This document shows, piece by piece, positions 5,455-8,065 of a stretch of DNA of 8,065 bases. The notes under the pieces were generated by a model that was not told where the DNA came from, made no database searches, and saw only the letters and a program-made list of their open reading frames with translations. Positions within the stretch are counted from its first letter, which is position 1, and every line of letters starts with the position of its first letter. The position numbers and the translations under genes are program-made. The stretch covers positions 1 to 8,065 of the forward strand of contig QMMS01000212.1 of NCBI GenBank assembly GCA_003647375.1. The letters run 5' to 3'. Origin of the DNA: Deltaproteobacteria bacterium (GTDB taxonomy: Bacteria > Desulfobacterota > Desulfobacteria > Desulfobacterales > B30-G6).

Positions 5455-7242
5455 CTATCCTTTCTGCACAGCCCCAAACTTGCATTTTTCGTAGCAGACC
5501 CGGCAGGTGATGCACTTTTCCTGGTCGATGAAATGGGGGCTTTTTTTCTCACCGGTAATGGCGCCAGTAGGGCAGTTTCTTGCACAGATGGTGCATCCGG
5601 TACATTTGGTTTCGTCAATGGTAAAGGTCGTGAGCGCCTTGCAGACCCCTGCAGGGCACCGCTTGTCGATGATATGGGCTTCGTATTCCTCCCTGAAGTA
5701 TTGAAGGGTTGAAATTACCGGATTGGGTGCGCTGGTTCCAAGCGCGCACAAGGAGGCGTCCTGGATCATAAGGGACAGCTCTTCCAGTAATGTGATGTGC
5801 TCAAGGGTGCCGTTGCCTTCGGTGATTTCCGTCAGGAGTCTGACCATTTGCGCAACGCCTTCCCTACAGGGTGTGCACTGCCCGCAGCCTTCATCTTTAC
5901 AAAAATCGAGAAAGTACCTGGAGATATCCACCATGCAGGTATCTTCATCCAAGACAATCATGCCGCCGGAGCCCATCATGGATCCGGCTTCGGAGAGATG
6001 TTCGTAATCCACCGGCATATCGAGATGGCTGGCCGGGATGCAACCGCCGGAGGGCCCACCGGTCTGAACGGCCTTAAATTCTCTTTTGCGGGGAATCCCG
6101 CCGCCGATCTTAAAAATAATATCCCGCAGGGGGATACCCATGGGCACTTCCACCAGACCGGTGTTGTTGATCTTTCCCACCAGCGAGAATATCTTGGTGC
6201 CCTTGCTTTTTTCACTGCCGATGCCGGCATACCATTCGGCGCCTTTGTCGATGATCAGGGGAACGTTGGCCCATGTTTCAACATTGTTCAGGTTGCTAGG
6301 CTTTCCCCAGAGCCCGCGGTCTGTGGTATGCACATACTTGGGACGAGGCTCTCCCGCTTTGTCCTCGATAGAAGTCATCAGGGCGGTGGATTCGCCACAC
6401 ACAAACGCTCCCGCACCCAAGACGACCTTGATGTCAAATTTGACAGTTGTCTTAAAAATGTTTTCTCCCAGAAATTTTTTTTCTCTCGCCTGATCAAGGG
6501 CCAGGCGCAGTCGATCGACCGCCAGAGGGTATTCCGCCCGAATATAGACATAACCCTCTGTTGCCCCTATGGCGAATGCGCCGATGATCATTCCCTCGAT
6601 GACGGAATGGGGATTGCCTTCCACGATGGAGCGATCCATGAATGCCCCGGGGTCTCCTTCATCTGCGTTGCACAACACATACTTGATACTTCCGGCGGCA
6701 CGTCTGCAGCTTTCCCATTTGACACCCGTGGGAAATCCGCCGCCACCTCTTCCCCTTAATCCGGCCGCCTTGATGATGTTGATGATTTCATCCGGCTCTA
6801 TTTTAAGGGCTTTTTCAGCATACTGATATCCCCCTGTGGCCATATACTCTTCAATCGATTCGGGGTCTATGGTGCCGCAATTGGCCAATACCAGTTTCAG
6901 CTGCTTGCTGTGAAAGTCGTGGTAGTCTTTCTTTACGAGCCACTTTTTTATGGGATTGCCATCGATGATGTGCTCTTGAACAATTTTCTCGACTTTATCA
7001 GGGGTTACAAACTGATAGGTTTCTGTATTGCCATTAACGGCAACATCCACCAGGACATCCTTGGCACAAAACCCACGGCATCCCACTTTATGGGTTCTGG
7101 GCTTGATCTTGGCGGGCAGACTGTTTTCAACGAAGGCAGTTTCAAATGCTTCGACAACCTTTAAGCTGCCTGCGGCAACTCCCCCTGTACCCGTGCAGAT
7201 GCTGATGACGACGTCATTTTGTTTTACTGTTGTTGATACCAT
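5455..7242 (-). CDS. nuoF: NuoF/HydB-like NADH-binding flavoprotein (FMN, Fe-S) with C-terminal 2x[4Fe-4S]
   Basis: This 595-residue protein is the NADH-oxidising or NAD-reducing core of the complex. Domains in order: a thioredoxin-like [2Fe-2S] domain (about 1-90) with C16, C55 and C59 but Gly at position 21 where the fourth ligand is expected; the FMN/NADH fold with GRGGGGFPTG (164-173), NADEGDPGAF (192-201) and GAGAFVCGES (276-285); an SLBB region; the NuoF cluster CGQCTPC (453-459) plus C499; HIIDKRCPAGVC (523-534); and a C-terminal ferredoxin with CTGCTICARNC (547-557) and CITCRVCYEKC (577-587). The N- and C-terminal additions match NADP/NAD-linked hydrogenase and bifurcating HydB-type proteins rather than complex I NuoF (about 440 residues). 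The frame opens at an ATG at 7254 overlapping nuoE by eight bases, but that codon lacks a spaced ribosome-binding site; the ATG at 7242 has GGA seven bases upstream, so I prefer it. Confidence 0.93.
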   Translation of the reverse strand: MVSTTVKQNDVVISICTGTGGVAAGSLKVVEAFETAFVENSLPAKIKPRTHKVGCRGFCAKDVLVDVAVNGNTETYQFVTPDKVEKIVQEHIIDGNPIKKWLVKKDYHDFHSKQLKLVLANCGTIDPESIEEYMATGGYQYAEKALKIEPDEIINIIKAAGLRGRGGGGFPTGVKWESCRRAAGSIKYVLCNADEGDPGAFMDRSIVEGNPHSVIEGMIIGAFAIGATEGYVYIRAEYPLAVDRLRLALDQAREKKFLGENIFKTTVKFDIKVVLGAGAFVCGESTALMTSIEDKAGEPRPKYVHTTDRGLWGKPSNLNNVETWANVPLIIDKGAEWYAGIGSEKSKGTKIFSLVGKINNTGLVEVPMGIPLRDIIFKIGGGIPRKREFKAVQTGGPSGGCIPASHLDMPVDYEHLSEAGSMMGSGGMIVLDEDTCMVDISRYFLDFCKDEGCGQCTPCREGVAQMVRLLTEITEGNGTLEHITLLEELSLMIQDASLCALGTSAPNPVISTLQYFREEYEAHIIDKRCPAGVCKALTTFTIDETKCTGCTICARNCPTGAITGEKKSPHFIDQEKCITCRVCYEKCKFGAVQKG

Positions 7243-7246
7243 AATG

Positions 7247-7705
7247 TTATCCATCCTTGTATTTACTCAGAAGAGACGGAATTCGATGAGGGGTGACCAG
7301 GCCGTAGGTTTCATCATTGATTACGACAGCCGGTGCAAGGCTGCAGGCGCCGATGCAACGAACTTCTTCAAGAGAAAAGTTCATGTCATCCGTGCTTTCC
7401 CCTTTCTGGATGTTCAGATTATCCTCAAGGGCATTCATGACTTTTTCCGCCCCCTTGACATGGCAGGCTGTCCCGAGGCATACACAAACCTCATTTTTGC
7501 CTTTGGGTTTGAGGCTGAATCGGTTATAAAAATTGACGATGCTGTATATCTGCGTAATCGGAATATCCGTTTTTTTGGACAGGTATCTGAGTTCTTCTTC
7601 CGGTAGATAGTGGAAATGATTCTGGACTTCATGGAGAATTCCGATGAGGTTTCCTTTAACTTCCGGAAATTTGGAAATGATGGCGTCAATAGCGGCAACT
7701 TCCAT
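7247..7705 (-). CDS. nuoE: NuoE-like [2Fe-2S] thioredoxin-fold subunit
   Basis: This 152-residue protein is the standard partner of the NuoF-type NADH flavoprotein. The N-terminal helical part (about 1-65) includes LPEEELRYLS and the ITQIYSIVNFYNRF segment typical of NuoE/HoxE/HydC. The thioredoxin-like part carries the four [2Fe-2S] ligands C76 and C81 (CLGTAC) and C117 and C121 (CIGAC). Length matches the family (about 150-180 residues) and no ligand is missing. The ATG at 7705 has AAGGAG seven bases upstream. Its stop overlaps the first possible ATG of the NuoF-like gene, as is usual for tightly coupled nuoE-nuoF pairs. The symbol is by family resemblance: no membrane subunits of complex I are seen here, so it is more probably part of a soluble NADH-linked complex. 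Confidence 0.93.
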   Translation of the reverse strand: MEVAAIDAIISKFPEVKGNLIGILHEVQNHFHYLPEEELRYLSKKTDIPITQIYSIVNFYNRFSLKPKGKNEVCVCLGTACHVKGAEKVMNALEDNLNIQKGESTDDMNFSLEEVRCIGACSLAPAVVINDETYGLVTPHRIPSLLSKYKDG

Positions 7706-7733
7706 ATCATGACTCCTTGTTAGTCGAACTACG

Positions 7734-8065
7734 CTATTTAAGGGGCGCCATGGCCCGTGCGTAACGATCGCGTTTCAGTTGGGGGATGTGTTCCGCCTTG
7801 TCAAACTTCAGACAGTGTGTGGTACAGACCGTTACGCACGCCGGTTGTAGCCCGGTGTCGATTCGATCCATGCAATAGTCACATTTGACGACCTTTCCCA
7901 ACTCAGGATCCCATTGGGGCGCACCCCACGGGCATGCTGAAATGCAGGTTTTACAACCCACACAAAGGTTGTGGTCCACAAACACGATACCGTCCTTATC
8001 CCGTCTGGTCATGGCGCCGGTGGGGCAGGCTGCCACGCACCAGGGGTTCTGGCAATGGAAACAGG
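7734..8065 (-). CDS. HycB/DmsB-type polyferredoxin subunit, C-terminal 109 residues (start outside window)
   Basis: The open frame continues through the right edge of the window, so the true start and the first cluster motif are missing. The visible part begins CFHCQNPWCVAAC, then CVGCKTCISAC, CDYC and CVTVC, in the same order and spacing as residues 59-138 of the complete polyferredoxin at 4069-4569. Aligned by eye, about three quarters of the residues are identical, with the middle block LCVGCKTCISACPWGAPQWD fully conserved; the ends (about the last five residues) differ. It ends 28 bases before the nuoE-like start, in the same operon. In related clusters such a subunit directly follows the gene for a tungsten- or molybdenum-pterin catalytic subunit, so the gene beyond base 8065 is worth reading. 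An apparent GTG start at 8036 is internal to the domain, not the real start. Confidence 0.88.
   Translation of the reverse strand, partial: CFHCQNPWCVAACPTGAMTRRDKDGIVFVDHNLCVGCKTCISACPWGAPQWDPELGKVVKCDYCMDRIDTGLQPACVTVCTTHCLKFDKAEHIPQLKRDRYARAMAPLK

Noticed and set aside
5797..6759. Plus-strand 320-codon open frame opposite the NuoF-like gene
   Set aside because: It lies wholly antisense to a strongly conserved flavoprotein; its translation shows no domain and looks like a mirror of codon bias.
7734..8036. Polyferredoxin gene starting at the GTG at 8036
   Set aside because: The frame stays open to the window edge and the residues before it (CFHCQNPWC) belong to a conserved cluster motif, so the real start is outside the window.

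Overview
The window looks like a piece of a strictly anaerobic bacterial chromosome, most probably a sulfate-reducing or syntrophic Desulfobacterota (the former Deltaproteobacteria). That is an inference from gene content: a dense run of Fe-S redox subunits of the kind those organisms carry in many copies, next to a Gram-negative outer-membrane protein end. No rRNA or other taxonomic marker is present.

Left part, plus strand (1-639): the last 36 codons of a probable outer-membrane beta-barrel protein, then a complete small protein made of a single cyclic-nucleotide-binding domain with no DNA-binding domain. A 126-base convergent gap (640-765) holds only weak hairpins.

Right part, minus strand (766-8065): eight genes in one direction, with gaps of about 4 to 101 bases and several ribosome-binding sites lying on or next to the preceding stop codon, so probably one operon. 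Its promoter and first gene(s) lie beyond base 8065. In transcription order: the C-terminal part of a HycB/DmsB-type polyferredoxin (7734-8065); a NuoE-like [2Fe-2S] subunit; a NuoF-like NADH/FMN subunit with a two-cluster C-terminal ferredoxin, as in NADH-linked bifurcating enzymes; a short NuoG-like Fe-S subunit; a second full-length polyferredoxin about three quarters identical to the first; a 720-residue GltD/NfnB-like FAD and NAD(P) oxidoreductase fused to extra Fe-S domains; a 68-residue protein of unknown function; and a second short NuoG-like subunit.

Working model (inference): NADH is handled at the NuoF-like FMN, a second pyridine nucleotide at the GltD-like FAD, and roughly twenty Fe-S clusters wire both to a catalytic subunit that is not in the window. 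The polyferredoxins resemble the electron-transfer subunits of tungsten aldehyde oxidoreductase/BamB-type and molybdopterin enzymes, so an AOR-family, formate dehydrogenase or hydrogenase catalytic subunit upstream of base 8065 is the natural expectation.

The most notable pattern is modular re-use. Three proteins (the two NuoG-like subunits and the GltD-like one) end in the same unit: two [4Fe-4S] sites followed by a paired CxxC motif. The GltD-like protein also begins with what looks like a degenerate copy of the NuoF C-terminal cluster domain, and the polyferredoxin is duplicated.
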